Numbered from the stretch's first letter, positions 7,871-17,787 are shown. The stretch is 41,024 nt of DNA from Candidatus Bathyarchaeum sp. (GCA_020344315.1 CP070820.1:793325-834348); one strand, 5' to 3'. A program made the numbers and translations. The notes: generated by a model not told the origin, from the sequence alone.

Positions 7871-8824
7871 GTGAAAAAAACCACTACTTACATCCTAGCA
7901 ATAATCGTCATTGTCGCATTAGTTGTTACAGTTTACGCTTATACCACATATCTTGGAGAACCTGAAGAATTCAAGGGAGGAGACCTCATCGATGATTACG
8001 GTTACTCGCTGAATTTAACTTCACCTCCAGAACGAATAGTGTCGTTAGCGCCTAGCAACACTGAGATCTTGTTTTCTATAGGAGCTGGCGACAAAGTTGT
8101 TGGAGTGACAGATTTCTGTGACTATCCCTACAATTTTACGGCATGGATCGAAGCTGGCAACATGAGTACCATCGGAAGTTTTAGAAGTCCAGGCGTAGAA
8201 CCAATCGTTGCACTTGAACCTGACCTCGTTCTTGCCAGCAAACAAAGTTTAGAAGCCGCCGAAAATCTGAGAAACCTCGGAATAAATGTCTTGGTGTTAG
8301 ATGCAAAGAACATGAGTGGTGTTTTTCGGGACATACTCTTAGTGGGTAGAGCCGCTGATCGATACAGCGAAGCTGTTGCAGTCGAGAGTGAATTCAGGCA
8401 GGCAATAGACGCCATATCCAACCAAGCAATGGATGCAGATTCCACACCGAAAGTATACAACGAAGTTTATCCCCAAATGAGCGCGGGTCCAGATACATTC
8501 ATTGATGAACTAATAACATTGGCAGGTGGAACAAACATTTTCCATGATGCCGCTACACGTTATCCAACTGTAAGCTCCGAGGCAGTTATAGAGAAGAATC
8601 CTGACGTAATGGTGTTTCCTGACAAGTATATGGGTAGAGAACACTTCTCTGAAACCATGGAAGATGTGACTAACAGACCTGGATGGGACTTAATAACCGC
8701 AGTTCAGAACGGTGCAATCTACGAGATCGATTCAGACATAATCTCTAGGGCCGGTCCCAGACTTGCCGACGCACTAGGCATCCTGGCAAAGATGATTCAT
8801 CCAGAAATCTTTGGACAACCCTAA
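7871..8824 (+). CDS. btuF: ABC transporter substrate-binding protein, BtuF-like (cobalamin or related chelate)
   Basis: This is the extracellular binding protein of a class II importer. From GTG 7871 the product has 317 residues and begins KKTTTY followed by one hydrophobic segment (ILAIIVIVALVVTVYAY), which serves as signal anchor. No lipobox Cys is present. The binding fold shows ERIVSLAPSNTEILFSIGAGDKVVGVT, quoted here as the two parts ERIVSLAPSNTEI and GAGDKVVGVT, then the VEPIVALEPDLVLA segment and the VMVFPDKYMG and RPGWDLI segments typical of BtuF/FhuD-like proteins. Permease and ATPase genes follow directly. Cobalamin is inferred as the substrate from the many B12 enzymes nearby; an iron chelate cannot be excluded. 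Confidence 0.82.
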   Translation: MKKTTTYILAIIVIVALVVTVYAYTTYLGEPEEFKGGDLIDDYGYSLNLTSPPERIVSLAPSNTEILFSIGAGDKVVGVTDFCDYPYNFTAWIEAGNMSTIGSFRSPGVEPIVALEPDLVLASKQSLEAAENLRNLGINVLVLDAKNMSGVFRDILLVGRAADRYSEAVAVESEFRQAIDAISNQAMDADSTPKVYNEVYPQMSAGPDTFIDELITLAGGTNIFHDAATRYPTVSSEAVIEKNPDVMVFPDKYMGREHFSETMEDVTNRPGWDLITAVQNGAIYEIDSDIISRAGPRLADALGILAKMIHPEIFGQP

Positions 8825-8841
8825 AATAACCCCTCTCTTTT

Positions 8842-8849
8842 TTTATAAA
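8842..8849 (+). promoter_or_regulatory. TATA box before the btuC-like gene
   Basis: TTTATAAA within a T-rich stretch directly after the btuF-like stop. Its centre is 18 bases before GTG 8864 and 30 bases before ATG 8876, so an internal transcript starting near 8872 would favour ATG 8876. The preceding T-tract could also end the upstream transcript. Confidence 0.4.
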
Positions 8850-8863
8850 CCTAAAAACGATTT

Positions 8864-9955
8864 GTGAAACATCAAATGAAGACCGACAGTGAAAAGGCGC
8901 ACTTAAAACGTGTTTCTCACTGGAAGTTATATATATTAATACTAATAATTGCATTCGGTCTCGTTCTTGTTTTATCGCTCAACTTGGGCTATGCCCATAT
9001 ACCCTTCGATGACATTCTGAAGATACTCGCAAAGCAAGTTCCTGGCATAAACTATCTGGTAGATTCCTCAGATATCACTCAAACAGCTGAGGTAATAATA
9101 ATGCAAATAAGGCTTCCCAGAGTAATATGTGGAGCTTTGGTTGGCGCGGCATTGGCAACAGCGGGTGTCATCTATCAGGGAATATTCAGAAACCCAATGG
9201 CCGACCCTTATACCATAGGGGCTTTAACAGGCGCCTCATTAGGCGCAGCACTCGTCATAGTTCTCGGAGTAGGAGTCTCACTTTTTGGTGTAAACACGCT
9301 TCAAATTTTAGCTTTTTTCGGCTCCATAACAACCGTCCTCATCGTCTATAACATATCAAGAGTTGGCTCTAGGGTTCCAGTCACAACTTTGCTCCTTACT
9401 GGGATAGCAATAAGCCTCTTCCAAAATGCCATAGTCACCTTTCTGAAAGTAATCGCCGAGGAAAAACTTCTTCACGGCCTAACTTTCTGGATCATCGGAA
9501 GCCTTGCACCGACAGAAAATTGGAACAATGTATGGTCCATCCTTCCCTTCATAGTGGTTGGGGCCACCATTTCTTACTTCTTCGCGCGCGACTTGAACAT
9601 CCTTGCTCTAGGAGAAGATCAAGCCCAGCACTTAGGCGTTGAAATAGAAAAGGTGAAACGAATATTACTGATTTGCGGAGCTCTCATAACCGCAGCCGCG
9701 GTCTCCATCAGCGGTATAATCGGTTTCGTTGGTTTAATAATTCCCCACTTGACAAGAGTCATAATAGGTCCTGACCACCGGGTTCTCCTACCAACCTCCG
9801 CCATCGTAGGCGCTTCTTTCCTAATGATCTGCGACGCCGTAGCAAGGGTGATAATGGGTTCCGGTGAGGCACCTGTCGGTATAATCACAGCGCTCTCCGG
9901 AGCTCCGTTTTTCATATATCTTCTGCGCCGGAAGAGGAAAGGATACATGGCATGA
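8864..9955 (+). CDS. btuC: ABC transporter permease, BtuC-like
   Basis: A 363-residue polytopic permease of the BtuC/FecCD family, the membrane channel of the importer. It has about ten hydrophobic helices. Family landmarks are IRLPRVICGALVGAALATAG near residue 85, the NPMADPYTIGALTGASLGA segment, the LGEDQAQHLGV cytoplasmic loop that contacts the ATPase, and the late GIIGFVGLIIPHLTR segment. GTG 8864 is taken as the start; ATG 8876, four codons downstream, fits the nearby TATA box better. It lies 39 bases after the binding-protein gene and 11 bases before the ATPase gene. Substrate specificity cannot be read from the sequence. Confidence 0.9.
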   Translation: MKHQMKTDSEKAHLKRVSHWKLYILILIIAFGLVLVLSLNLGYAHIPFDDILKILAKQVPGINYLVDSSDITQTAEVIIMQIRLPRVICGALVGAALATAGVIYQGIFRNPMADPYTIGALTGASLGAALVIVLGVGVSLFGVNTLQILAFFGSITTVLIVYNISRVGSRVPVTTLLLTGIAISLFQNAIVTFLKVIAEEKLLHGLTFWIIGSLAPTENWNNVWSILPFIVVGATISYFFARDLNILALGEDQAQHLGVEIEKVKRILLICGALITAAAVSISGIIGFVGLIIPHLTRVIIGPDHRVLLPTSAIVGASFLMICDAVARVIMGSGEAPVGIITALSGAPFFIYLLRRKRKGYMA

Positions 9956-9966
9956 GGTGATGAGCT

Positions 9967-11259
9967 GTGGTGGTTTTAACAATTGACGGCATTGACTGTT
10001 CCTATGGTTCCGTTAAGGTTCTAGAGGATGTCCAGTTTGGAGTTGAGAGCGGTGAATTCTTGGGTATTCTTGGTCCCAACGGCTCAGGAAAGACTACGTT
10101 ACTCAGAAGCATCAGTAGGGTCCTCAAGCCGCAGAAAGGAACGATCTTCATTGGCGACGCGGACATATACAAACTGAAAACGTTGGAAGTTGCCAAACAG
10201 TTGGCGGTAGTGCCGCAGGATACACCAGTAACCTTTGACTTCACTTCTCTGGAAGTAGTTCTTATGGGTCGCAATCCCCATATGCCCCGCTTCAGGATGG
10301 AGAGCAAAGAAGATCTTGCTATAGCAAAAAAATCCATGGAGCTCACTGGTACTTGGCAGTTTGCCGACAGACCAGTAACCGAACTTAGCGGTGGAGAAAA
10401 GCAACGCGTAATAATTGCACGTGCCCTAACTCAGGAACCCAAAATTCTTTTGCTAGACGAACCAACAACCCACTTGGACATCTGCAACCAACTTGAAATA
10501 ATGGACCTCATCAAACAGCTATGCAAAACCAAGAAGATGCTAATAATTGCAGTTTTTCACGACTTCAACCTCGCCGCCCGCTACTGTGACTCCCTCATCC
10601 TCTTGAAGGAAGGAAAAATCGTCGCTGTTGGAGAATCAAACAAGACTCTCACAAGCGAAAACGTCAAAAAAGTTTTTGCCGTTGACACCATCGTGAAGAA
10701 ACATCCTGTCACAGGCCAACTCCATGTCATCCCCATCTCAAGGCCTCAAAATCAGCTGCAAAAGAGCCTAATTATTCATCTGATATGTGGAGGCGGCACA
10801 GGCAGTCCCTTGATGAAGATTCTGACTGATGAGGGCTACACATTAACCGCTGGGGTCCTTAACCTGTTAGATACGGATCATGAGACGGCCCAGTTGCTAA
10901 AGATTCCAACAGCCAATGAGGCTCCATTCTCCCCAATAACTGACGAGGCTCACAAAGCTAACCTACAGATGATAAGCAAAACCAATGTCCTCGTAATAGC
11001 GCCGACTCAGTTTGGTGGTGGAAACTTACGAAACCTTGAGGCAGCAGAGAAGGCATTGGAAAAGGGAATACCCACCATAATTATAGAAGATGGAACTCTG
11101 GAAGAGAGAGACTTCACCAAAGGCAAAGCCACCAACTACCTGACGAAACTCAAAAACAACGGCGCCATAACCGTGAAGAGCACCAGCGAACTCCTGCATT
11201 TTCTCGACACCCTAGAAAACAAGAACAACAAAGGAACCCATCAAAAAAAGAAACCTTAA
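9967..11259 (+). CDS. btuD: ABC transporter ATPase, BtuD-like, with a fused C-terminal alpha/beta domain
   Basis: The first 255 residues form a complete ABC ATPase: Walker A GPNGSGKT at 36-43, Q-loop region VVPQDT, signature LSGGEKQR near 141-148, Walker B ILLLDEP, and switch His in FHDFN. It energises the BtuC-like permease. From about residue 265 there is an extra domain of roughly 165 residues with a glycine-rich CGGGTGSP strand-turn, LTAGVLNLLDTD, LVIAPTQFGGG and GIPTIIIEDG segments, which suggest a Rossmann-like alpha/beta fold. Comparable extensions occur in archaeal cobalamin-type ATPases; the role is unknown to me. The start is GTG 9967 or GTG 9970, preceded by a GAGGTGATG site that overlaps the btuC stop. 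Confidence 0.88.
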   Translation: MVVLTIDGIDCSYGSVKVLEDVQFGVESGEFLGILGPNGSGKTTLLRSISRVLKPQKGTIFIGDADIYKLKTLEVAKQLAVVPQDTPVTFDFTSLEVVLMGRNPHMPRFRMESKEDLAIAKKSMELTGTWQFADRPVTELSGGEKQRVIIARALTQEPKILLLDEPTTHLDICNQLEIMDLIKQLCKTKKMLIIAVFHDFNLAARYCDSLILLKEGKIVAVGESNKTLTSENVKKVFAVDTIVKKHPVTGQLHVIPISRPQNQLQKSLIIHLICGGGTGSPLMKILTDEGYTLTAGVLNLLDTDHETAQLLKIPTANEAPFSPITDEAHKANLQMISKTNVLVIAPTQFGGGNLRNLEAAEKALEKGIPTIIIEDGTLEERDFTKGKATNYLTKLKNNGAITVKSTSELLHFLDTLENKNNKGTHQKKKP

Positions 11260-11310
11260 ATACATTTTATTCACTGGTTAACTTCTTGGATTACTTATTA
11301 CGGTGATATT

Positions 11311-12381
11311 TTGAGTCGCAAGGGACCATTATTCATTCTGCCTTGGAGATGCACACAAGCGTGCACCAGCAATTGCCTACACTGCGGCTTCGCATCAAAC
11401 CCTCCAGCCGCCGACGCCCTTGGAACCAAAAAGACCATGCATATTATTGATGAAATATATGATTTTGGCGCAAGTTATCTCGGGCTAGGTGGTGGGGAAC
11501 CCCTTCTACGAGAAGACCTGCCCGAAATACTAGGTTACGCAAAAAAGACTGGTTTGAATGTGAGCCTACTGACCAGCGGCTATTTTGTTGAGGGTAAAGT
11601 CTTCGATAATCTGGTTAGACATGGGGTTCGCATCTCATTAAGTGTTGATGGACCCGAAGAGATTAACGATGCTATTAGGGGAAAGGGTGCGTATGCAAAA
11701 GCCGTTTCAGCCATGGAGAAGACTTCAAAAGTGGGACTGCTGGACTGTCTTGTGGCAACCCTTGCTAATGTTGACGCAACCCGCAATAATGTCACCTCCG
11801 AAGATATGGAGCACATCATAAAACTGGCTCAAGAGTATGGTGCTAGGTGGGTGGTGATTCACGGGTTAATCCCCTTCAACCGAACAAAAGAACACCTCGC
11901 TAGGGCTCTCTCCCCACAACAGTACGAAAAGATTTGGAACGAAGTCTATGATCTGAGCCTGAAATATAAAGTAAAACCTGAAGTCAACGTTTATTGTCCC
12001 TTCTACGCACGAGTTGCCAAACAGCGGGGAATGCCGAACTTTGACGACTGGTTCAAGAATTTCTTCCTTGGCAAGTGCGCCATCGCCGGCAAATACATGA
12101 GCGTAATCGAAAACGGAGACGTCATCCCCTGCAGCTTCAATGACCGTATCCGACTAGGAAATGTTCAGGATAAGCCGCTGAAGCAAATCTGGGATGAACT
12201 ACAAACATCCGAATTCACCCTCAAGCTCAGAGACCGCAACAACCTGAAGGGCAAATGTGGTGTCTGCGAATACCGTGAAATTTGTGGTGGATGCCGAACC
12301 AGAGCAGAAATGTACACCGGAGACCTCTTTGCTTCTGATCCTGCATGCGGATACATCCCTAAAAGTTTGCGTGACAAATAG
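11311..12381 (+). CDS. Radical SAM/SPASM domain protein
   Basis: The 356-residue protein carries the radical SAM cluster motif C18-x3-C22-x2-C25, preceded by an extra Cys at 14, then GLGGGEPLLRED, the SAM-contact region, and SLSVDGPEE. The C-terminal SPASM region, from GKCAIAGKYMSV to the end, has Cys residues in IPCSF, GKCGVCEYREICGGC and DPACGY, sufficient for one or two auxiliary iron-sulfur clusters. SPASM proteins usually modify peptides or take part in cofactor or haem maturation. A TTG start at 11311 has GGTGAT seven bases before it. It follows the BtuFCD genes by 51 bases in the same direction. The substrate is unknown; an AhbC/AhbD-like or peptide-maturase role would be guesswork. 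Confidence 0.85.
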   Translation: MSRKGPLFILPWRCTQACTSNCLHCGFASNPPAADALGTKKTMHIIDEIYDFGASYLGLGGGEPLLREDLPEILGYAKKTGLNVSLLTSGYFVEGKVFDNLVRHGVRISLSVDGPEEINDAIRGKGAYAKAVSAMEKTSKVGLLDCLVATLANVDATRNNVTSEDMEHIIKLAQEYGARWVVIHGLIPFNRTKEHLARALSPQQYEKIWNEVYDLSLKYKVKPEVNVYCPFYARVAKQRGMPNFDDWFKNFFLGKCAIAGKYMSVIENGDVIPCSFNDRIRLGNVQDKPLKQIWDELQTSEFTLKLRDRNNLKGKCGVCEYREICGGCRTRAEMYTGDLFASDPACGYIPKSLRDK

Positions 12382-12405
12382 CGCATGCGACATCAATGCT
12401 AAGCT

Positions 12406-14715
12406 CTATCTTTTTGTTGAATACACGATAGTTCTGCCATTATCATAGACTCTATCTAGGTCAGGAGAAACATCGTTTTCTGAGAGGACCTTTTGCGAGT
12501 CAACGACTACAAATTTAATGTTATATTCTTCAATGTAAGTTCGGAAATCCCTTTCTTGAATTTCCATATTGGTTTCGTGATCTAATAGCTGCTTCAAATC
12601 TGATACTGCCCATTGTTCAATATCTTGGATCTCAGAATCGTAAAGAAGTGCTGAAGAAGAGATTTCTCGAGTCTCGCCCTCAGCCAAATTGCCGAATTCA
12701 TATCGGAGTCTCAAGGCATCTATTTTGCGATCATCTAAAGCACCGAGGTTAAGCCAATCTGGAAGGTCATGAAATTCAAAAACCGCGAATACTCCGTATT
12801 GAGAATCGTGAATTGCTAAAATGTTTTCGGCTAGCGTATGTGAATAGGCTTCTATTAAGGCCCATTTAGCCTCCGGATTTATTGATGAGGCGTTATCCCA
12901 TGGGTTCTGCCATTCAAGAATTCCGGGAACAAGTGCTTTCCTGAAGTGGAACGCAGGGTTCAGATCATTGGTAACTGTCAGTTTGGCACTTGCCAAGTTT
13001 TGATGAGCCTTAACTTTCCACTTGATGTTGATTACAGAGCTGTTACTTGAGAATGTAACAACCTTTTCGACAGTAAAGAGTTCGTGAGTATATTCAGAAA
13101 TCAGTTGAGCAGTATCATTAGTTTGCTGCGTCCAGTAAATATATTCATCAGTTTCGGAGAGGGGAGTCGGAACCCATTCGCCAAAAGGATCAACGTAAAT
13201 TACGTTCGCCTTTTTGTTTGGAATGCTGATGCCTTTCCTCCAAATGTTATAAACTGAGGCCAAAATTTCCTGTCCCGCGCTTGAGCTTGCTCGCGTATAC
13301 TCGCGGTTGAGAGTGAGAGTGTTATCCATCTCATAAAAGCTATACAATACTGCTTCGGCAGTTGCGTTTCTTGAATATTGAGGATCCGTCTCTTCTATGA
13401 CGTGATGATCGGAAAATGCGTTAAACCACGTTCCCGGGCTTCTTGAGGTAATGATTGTTCCCTCTGGAACTGAATGCTGGCTTATCCAGAGTCCAGAGTT
13501 GTAACTTGTGATTGATGCTCTTTCATAAAATTGTGGATAGGTTTCAATTCTTTGAAGAAAGAAGAAGCTCTGAAGAAGGAACAATGTGACGATTATCGCC
13601 AGAGAAAGAATCTTGGTAGCCTTCATGATCTTGCGTTTCATTTCGATATTTGAAGTAATTTTTGACTCGATGAAGGCGGGAAACTTTGTGAGGCTGTATG
13701 TGAATATTCTATATGTGAATATACCGGCAAGTATTGTCATTGGTGTGGCAAAGAAGTATACGAAACGGATGTAGGGTAGGTAAATTCCGAAGAGGTATGA
13801 CTGAGACAAAATGAAGGGAATGGCGATCCACAAAATAACTAATGCTAATGGTTTCAAGGATTTTTTCTTCAGTAAAATGTAAGTCATGGGTATGCCCGCT
13901 AATGCTAAGAATAAGGATGCCCCAAAGTTGTTCCTGATTAGAGCATCAAGGCCTACTTCTGGGATGCTGTAGATATTTTCTTTCATCGTGAAAAGGAGGT
14001 GTTGGATAACAGTGCTTGAGTACTGAAGTATGATTCCTGCATACCATGCCAGCAATGCTAAACCACCCCCCACAATTATCCCAAGAAGAGCTAGGAGTTT
14101 TTTCTTTGAACGGCCAGTGCTGACTAGAAAGGCGGGAACAAACATGAAAAAGAAAACGAAGGTGGTGAGTTGATGGGCCATTACGATGGTGAAGGCTCCA
14201 ACAAATAAGAGGAACGTTTTAACCGAGACTCGTAAGTCCTTGTTCATTATGTAAAAGATAAAGGCGATGTAAGCTAAACCCAGAAAGTTTGCGTAGCCTC
14301 CCCAAAAAACAATCTCCAAAAGCGGAACTGACAGAATCGTGAAGAGGGCTGAAGCGACGGCAGCACCTGTCCCAAAGAGTTTTCGGCTTAGCAAGTATGT
14401 TGACAGCAGCATCAGCACGTTGAGGGTTGCAATCAACATTTTTAGGATGAAAGCTGCGGCCATGACGTCAAGTGTTCCTGCAAATATTTGGAGGATTGCT
14501 AGGATGGTGTGAAATAGGGGTGGATACCATGGGAAAGTGCTATAGGTGACTCTCTCGTCTACTATGATTTTTTCTGATTTTCCTAGGTGTACCGCCGGGT
14601 CGTTTCCTGGAAGAATCCCGTCTGTGGACATCTGGTGAACTGTAACGATGAAGATGGTGAATACGGCAGTTAGGACGAAAACCAGTTCAATAGTGGATAG
14701 TTTTGCTTTTTGCAC
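12406..14715 (-). CDS. Large GT-C-like polytopic membrane protein with C-terminal extracytoplasmic domain (paralogue 1)
   Basis: From GTG 14715 the product has about 769 residues. The frame extends to a TTG at 14745, but a GGAGG site lies seven bases before 14715. The N-terminal 400 residues hold about eleven to twelve membrane helices. The first extracytoplasmic loop contains an acidic LPGNDPAVHLGKSEKI segment and then WYPPLFHTIL, the arrangement of GT-C glycosyltransferases (PMT, STT3 and GT39 types). The C-terminal 330 residues are soluble, rich in beta strands, and end in EEYNIKFVVVDSQ and GRTIVYSTKR. The gene at 15550-17787 is a clear paralogue. The likely role is transfer of lipid-linked sugar to surface targets; donor and acceptor are unknown. 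Confidence 0.65.
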   Translation of the reverse strand: MQKAKLSTIELVFVLTAVFTIFIVTVHQMSTDGILPGNDPAVHLGKSEKIIVDERVTYSTFPWYPPLFHTILAILQIFAGTLDVMAAAFILKMLIATLNVLMLLSTYLLSRKLFGTGAAVASALFTILSVPLLEIVFWGGYANFLGLAYIAFIFYIMNKDLRVSVKTFLLFVGAFTIVMAHQLTTFVFFFMFVPAFLVSTGRSKKKLLALLGIIVGGGLALLAWYAGIILQYSSTVIQHLLFTMKENIYSIPEVGLDALIRNNFGASLFLALAGIPMTYILLKKKSLKPLALVILWIAIPFILSQSYLFGIYLPYIRFVYFFATPMTILAGIFTYRIFTYSLTKFPAFIESKITSNIEMKRKIMKATKILSLAIIVTLFLLQSFFFLQRIETYPQFYERASITSYNSGLWISQHSVPEGTIITSRSPGTWFNAFSDHHVIEETDPQYSRNATAEAVLYSFYEMDNTLTLNREYTRASSSAGQEILASVYNIWRKGISIPNKKANVIYVDPFGEWVPTPLSETDEYIYWTQQTNDTAQLISEYTHELFTVEKVVTFSSNSSVINIKWKVKAHQNLASAKLTVTNDLNPAFHFRKALVPGILEWQNPWDNASSINPEAKWALIEAYSHTLAENILAIHDSQYGVFAVFEFHDLPDWLNLGALDDRKIDALRLRYEFGNLAEGETREISSSALLYDSEIQDIEQWAVSDLKQLLDHETNMEIQERDFRTYIEEYNIKFVVVDSQKVLSENDVSPDLDRVYDNGRTIVYSTKR

Positions 14716-15122
14716 CAATTGTCCTCCAACGTTGCTGGGAGTCAAGAGTACATGATTTATGAGATTTCCCTAATTAACATATCAGTTTATGTGGGTAAAA
14801 GTTCTCTTCAGAAGCCGTGTTGTTATTTATGTTTTCTTAGTGAGTGATTCCTTTTAGGAAGAGGAGACTAAGAAGATTGAAGGCTCCACGGTTACTTTGG
14901 GATATGAGACTGTAAATCAAGAATCCCTTGGGAAACAGATTAGAAACGTGGGATTTTGCCAAGGAGACTCCTGCTAAATATTAACTAACCTAACGCTCTA
15001 AACTTCACTTTACTTATGCCACAATATATCCATATTCGCAAATACATCGGTTTTCCCAGCATTTCTGCGCAAGAAACTTTCCTTTTAAGATTTGTCATCT
15101 CTTGCTTCTTAAGGTTGAAGTC
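14716..15122. other. Intergenic region of about 400 bases with a possible gene relic
   Basis: No convincing gene. One frame on the plus strand, 14858-14977, is open for 39 codons and reads EEETKKIEGSTVTLGYETVN before continuing to a TAA, but it has no start codon and may be the relic of a lost gene. A minus-strand reading at 14985-15194 overlaps the zinc protein gene and looks spurious. A TTTTAAG box near 15087 could serve the gene at 15123. Confidence 0.35.
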
Positions 15123-15391
15123 ATGAAGCATCTGTTTTGTGATTGTTGCGGCGATGCAGTTACTGCAGTTTATCCATGCAAATTTGTTTTTCATGATAAT
15201 TTAACCTGCGATTTTAATATTTGCTTAGATTGCATGAAAACTGGAACCCTTAAAATAAACCTCAAACGAAAGAGGCTGGTTTCTCAAATTCTTCTCAGGT
15301 TATCAAAGAAACGGTAACCTTTCATGAAGAATGGCACCTGTGCAGGGAATGTTCAGGAATTAGAACAGTATGTTCTAATCCATGGAACTAA
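15123..15391 (+). CDS. Small Cys-rich zinc-binding protein, apparently frameshifted
   Basis: From ATG 15123 the frame gives 64 residues with CDCCGDAV at the start, a lone Cys at YPCKF, and ICLDCMKTG, the spacing of a treble-clef or zinc-ribbon domain. It then ends in a basic stretch and a TAA at 15317. A second frame, open from 15254 to a TAA at 15391, overlaps this end and reads KETVTFHEEWHLCRECSG, supplying another Cys pair in a credible protein context. Joining the two frames between 15254 and 15315 gives a protein of about 89 residues with three Cys clusters. I infer one frameshift, from assembly or decay. The function is unknown. A GGTTGAAG site precedes the start. Confidence 0.5.
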
Positions 15392-15549
15392 ATTGCGCTC
15401 CGCGATAAAGGTATATTCTAGCAGGGTGTATGAGGTTGTTATCTTCGATAAAGCATGTGACTGTTAATGAGTTAAATGAGCTAGTGGAAATTATTGCCCG
15501 TGTGAATTCGAAAACCTGTGGTTAATAGAATCGGTCTCTGGTTTTTGTT

Positions 15550-17787
15550 TCATCTTACTGCCTGAAAAATTGTGACGTTTCCATTGTTGAAGAGTCGCCG
15601 AAGGTTGGGGTCTTTCGAGAATTTCGCTTGGGCCTTCTTATCTCTGTTCACCACATATGAAACATCATATTCTTCTATCATTTCAACGTAGTTCCATGTA
15701 AAAAGCGGATCGAGGGTTACGGTTTCTAGGGGAGAAGCTGCGAGTTCGTGGTACATTTCCTCAACTTCGTTGGGGTAGCTCAGGTCTTTAGCGTCAAAAA
15801 CGCCGATTAGCATCCTCATGTTTATGTTTCGTTTCCATGAGTATCTATACTTCAAATCGACCCGGAGTGGTTCCAATTTTATCTGATCGATCTCTGCGGG
15901 TAAATCTCCTTTAAAGACAACTAGTCCACACACTTTCTGATCTGTGTCGTAAAATCCAAACATCTTCGGATACAAGTTTTCTTCCTTTATCACGTAGCCT
16001 TCTTTGGTGTAAATGTGGAGATAATTGAGGTATAGGTTGGTTCTAGGATCTTTGACCTCTATGTCATATGATAATTCAGCAAATCTTACTCCCCGCTGAA
16101 CTGTCAATGTTTTATTAACGATGAATAATTCGTCTTCAAATGTCGTTGTCAATGATGCTGAATTTTCGTCTTTCATTAGTATAGGCATCTGAACTATTCG
16201 CATGTCTGCCAATGTCGGGATTGGGTAGTCATCAGTTTCGTCCCCTTCAATCTCGTACCAAAATTCTAACCCACTGTCTTGGAAATTTAACACAGAAAAA
16301 GATTCTCCAACCCGTGCCTCGATGCTGAACTCAGGGTTGTGACGCGAAAGATGGACACCATCCTCTCTCACTTGGATCAAGCAGTTGTCAATGTAATAAT
16401 TAGTGTCAAGGAGAAGCTGCGCTGATTTTGCAACCTCAATCTCATGCAAATATAAGAGGAACTCCAAACCAGCTGCGCTAAGGGTGGTTCTCTCGCCAAC
16501 TCCAGAAAGCCACCACCCATAAAGGTGATCGGCGACGAGAACAGAAGATTCTGGGATTCTGTTCTGAATCCACTCCATAGCCGTTGCTTCAGGTCCATGT
16601 ATTGTCGTGTAAAAGTCCACTCGTTCCATGGCCTCGTTTGGAAAAATAGACCAAGGCGAAAGAACAATGAAGACAAAGAGACTTGCAATAAAAACTGCGG
16701 GAACTAATTTCTTAACTCTACTCCATTTGGTTCTTTGGGTTTTCCTGAGGGCAATTGAGATGAGGCGAAAAAGATAGAGTAAGCTTGCTGATATTATCAG
16801 TATTCCAGGAAAGTCTATGAAATACATGAACCTTGAGTAATCAACGAATACACCAAAAATGTGGGACTGAGTCATAATTAGTGGCACAAGAAACCATGCT
16901 ATCAGCAGCAAGCTCCAATTATCGAAATATCTTTTTCTGGATGCTTTGAGCATAAGAAATGTTGGGATTAGAACGATGACTAGGCTCAGAATTATGCCTA
17001 TGATGGTACGGTTTGCAAGGATCAGATTTTTGTTCTCTTCCAGCCCTCCCAAGAGGACTCCTTCCGATGAAACACCCATGTAAAAGTTGAGGACCCTCAG
17101 TAGCCACGGTGATACAACTATAATTCCTAATGCTACTGAAATAGTGAAGAAACGTAGCGGTTTTAGGAGTTTTATCTCCTTGAGTTTTCGAGCCTTCCCT
17201 ATGAACAGGGATGCGAAGTAGAATATTATGATTGGAAAAAAGACAAATAGACTGAATGTGTGCGTGAGGATGATACTGCCGAAAAGCATGGTTCCCATCA
17301 GTAGGTTGATGTAGCTTGGCTGATCTAGGTCTTTGAGAAACAGATAGAAGAGTGTTACAATTAGGGCGAGAGAGATCACGTTGGTGTAGCCTCCCCAACT
17401 TATCATCTCAAGGCTTAAGGCTGAAACCGCTGCAAAAAACGCTGCCAGAGTTCCCGCGCTGTGGCTCCTCCATATCTTTTTTGATATAAGATAAGCGGGA
17501 AAAACTATGAATGCACTGAAAAAGGCGGCTGTGACGAGTTGTGCAATTAGTAATGGCATTCCTGTGAGGAGAATCAGTGTTGATACAAAGAAGTGGAATC
17601 CTGGGGGAGTTGCAAGAGGTTCTCCTCCCATGTGATATGGGTTCCAGAGGGGCAGTTTTCCCTCATCGAGAATCAAGTTTAGGATGCTGCCGTGTAGTCC
17701 AATGTCTGAACTTGGGGGGTGCTCATTGTGGAAGAGAATGGCTACTCGAAAGAGGAATGCGAGGATGAATATGGTGAAGAGTAGCAG
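15550..17787 (-). CDS. Large GT-C-like polytopic membrane protein (paralogue 2), start region out of frame
   Basis: A paralogue of the gene at 12406-14715, with the same layout: many membrane helices, then a soluble beta-rich domain ending EEYDVSYVVNRDKK and NVTIFQAVR. The first outer loop contains PPSSDIGLHGSIL and GEPLATPPGFHFF, matching the acidic loop and PP-FH segment of paralogue 1. The only standard in-frame start is TTG 17676, but it removes the first membrane helix and the acidic loop. The frame is open to 17832; CTG 17787 is one possible start. An ATG at 17830 has a TATA box 27 bases upstream but is one base out of frame; losing one base there would give M-SFQRWSTTRHK before the first helix. 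Probably a surface-glycan transferase. Confidence 0.62.
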   Translation of the reverse strand: MLLFTIFILAFLFRVAILFHNEHPPSSDIGLHGSILNLILDEGKLPLWNPYHMGGEPLATPPGFHFFVSTLILLTGMPLLIAQLVTAAFFSAFIVFPAYLISKKIWRSHSAGTLAAFFAAVSALSLEMISWGGYTNVISLALIVTLFYLFLKDLDQPSYINLLMGTMLFGSIILTHTFSLFVFFPIIIFYFASLFIGKARKLKEIKLLKPLRFFTISVALGIIVVSPWLLRVLNFYMGVSSEGVLLGGLEENKNLILANRTIIGIILSLVIVLIPTFLMLKASRKRYFDNWSLLLIAWFLVPLIMTQSHIFGVFVDYSRFMYFIDFPGILIISASLLYLFRLISIALRKTQRTKWSRVKKLVPAVFIASLFVFIVLSPWSIFPNEAMERVDFYTTIHGPEATAMEWIQNRIPESSVLVADHLYGWWLSGVGERTTLSAAGLEFLLYLHEIEVAKSAQLLLDTNYYIDNCLIQVREDGVHLSRHNPEFSIEARVGESFSVLNFQDSGLEFWYEIEGDETDDYPIPTLADMRIVQMPILMKDENSASLTTTFEDELFIVNKTLTVQRGVRFAELSYDIEVKDPRTNLYLNYLHIYTKEGYVIKEENLYPKMFGFYDTDQKVCGLVVFKGDLPAEIDQIKLEPLRVDLKYRYSWKRNINMRMLIGVFDAKDLSYPNEVEEMYHELAASPLETVTLDPLFTWNYVEMIEEYDVSYVVNRDKKAQAKFSKDPNLRRLFNNGNVTIFQAVR

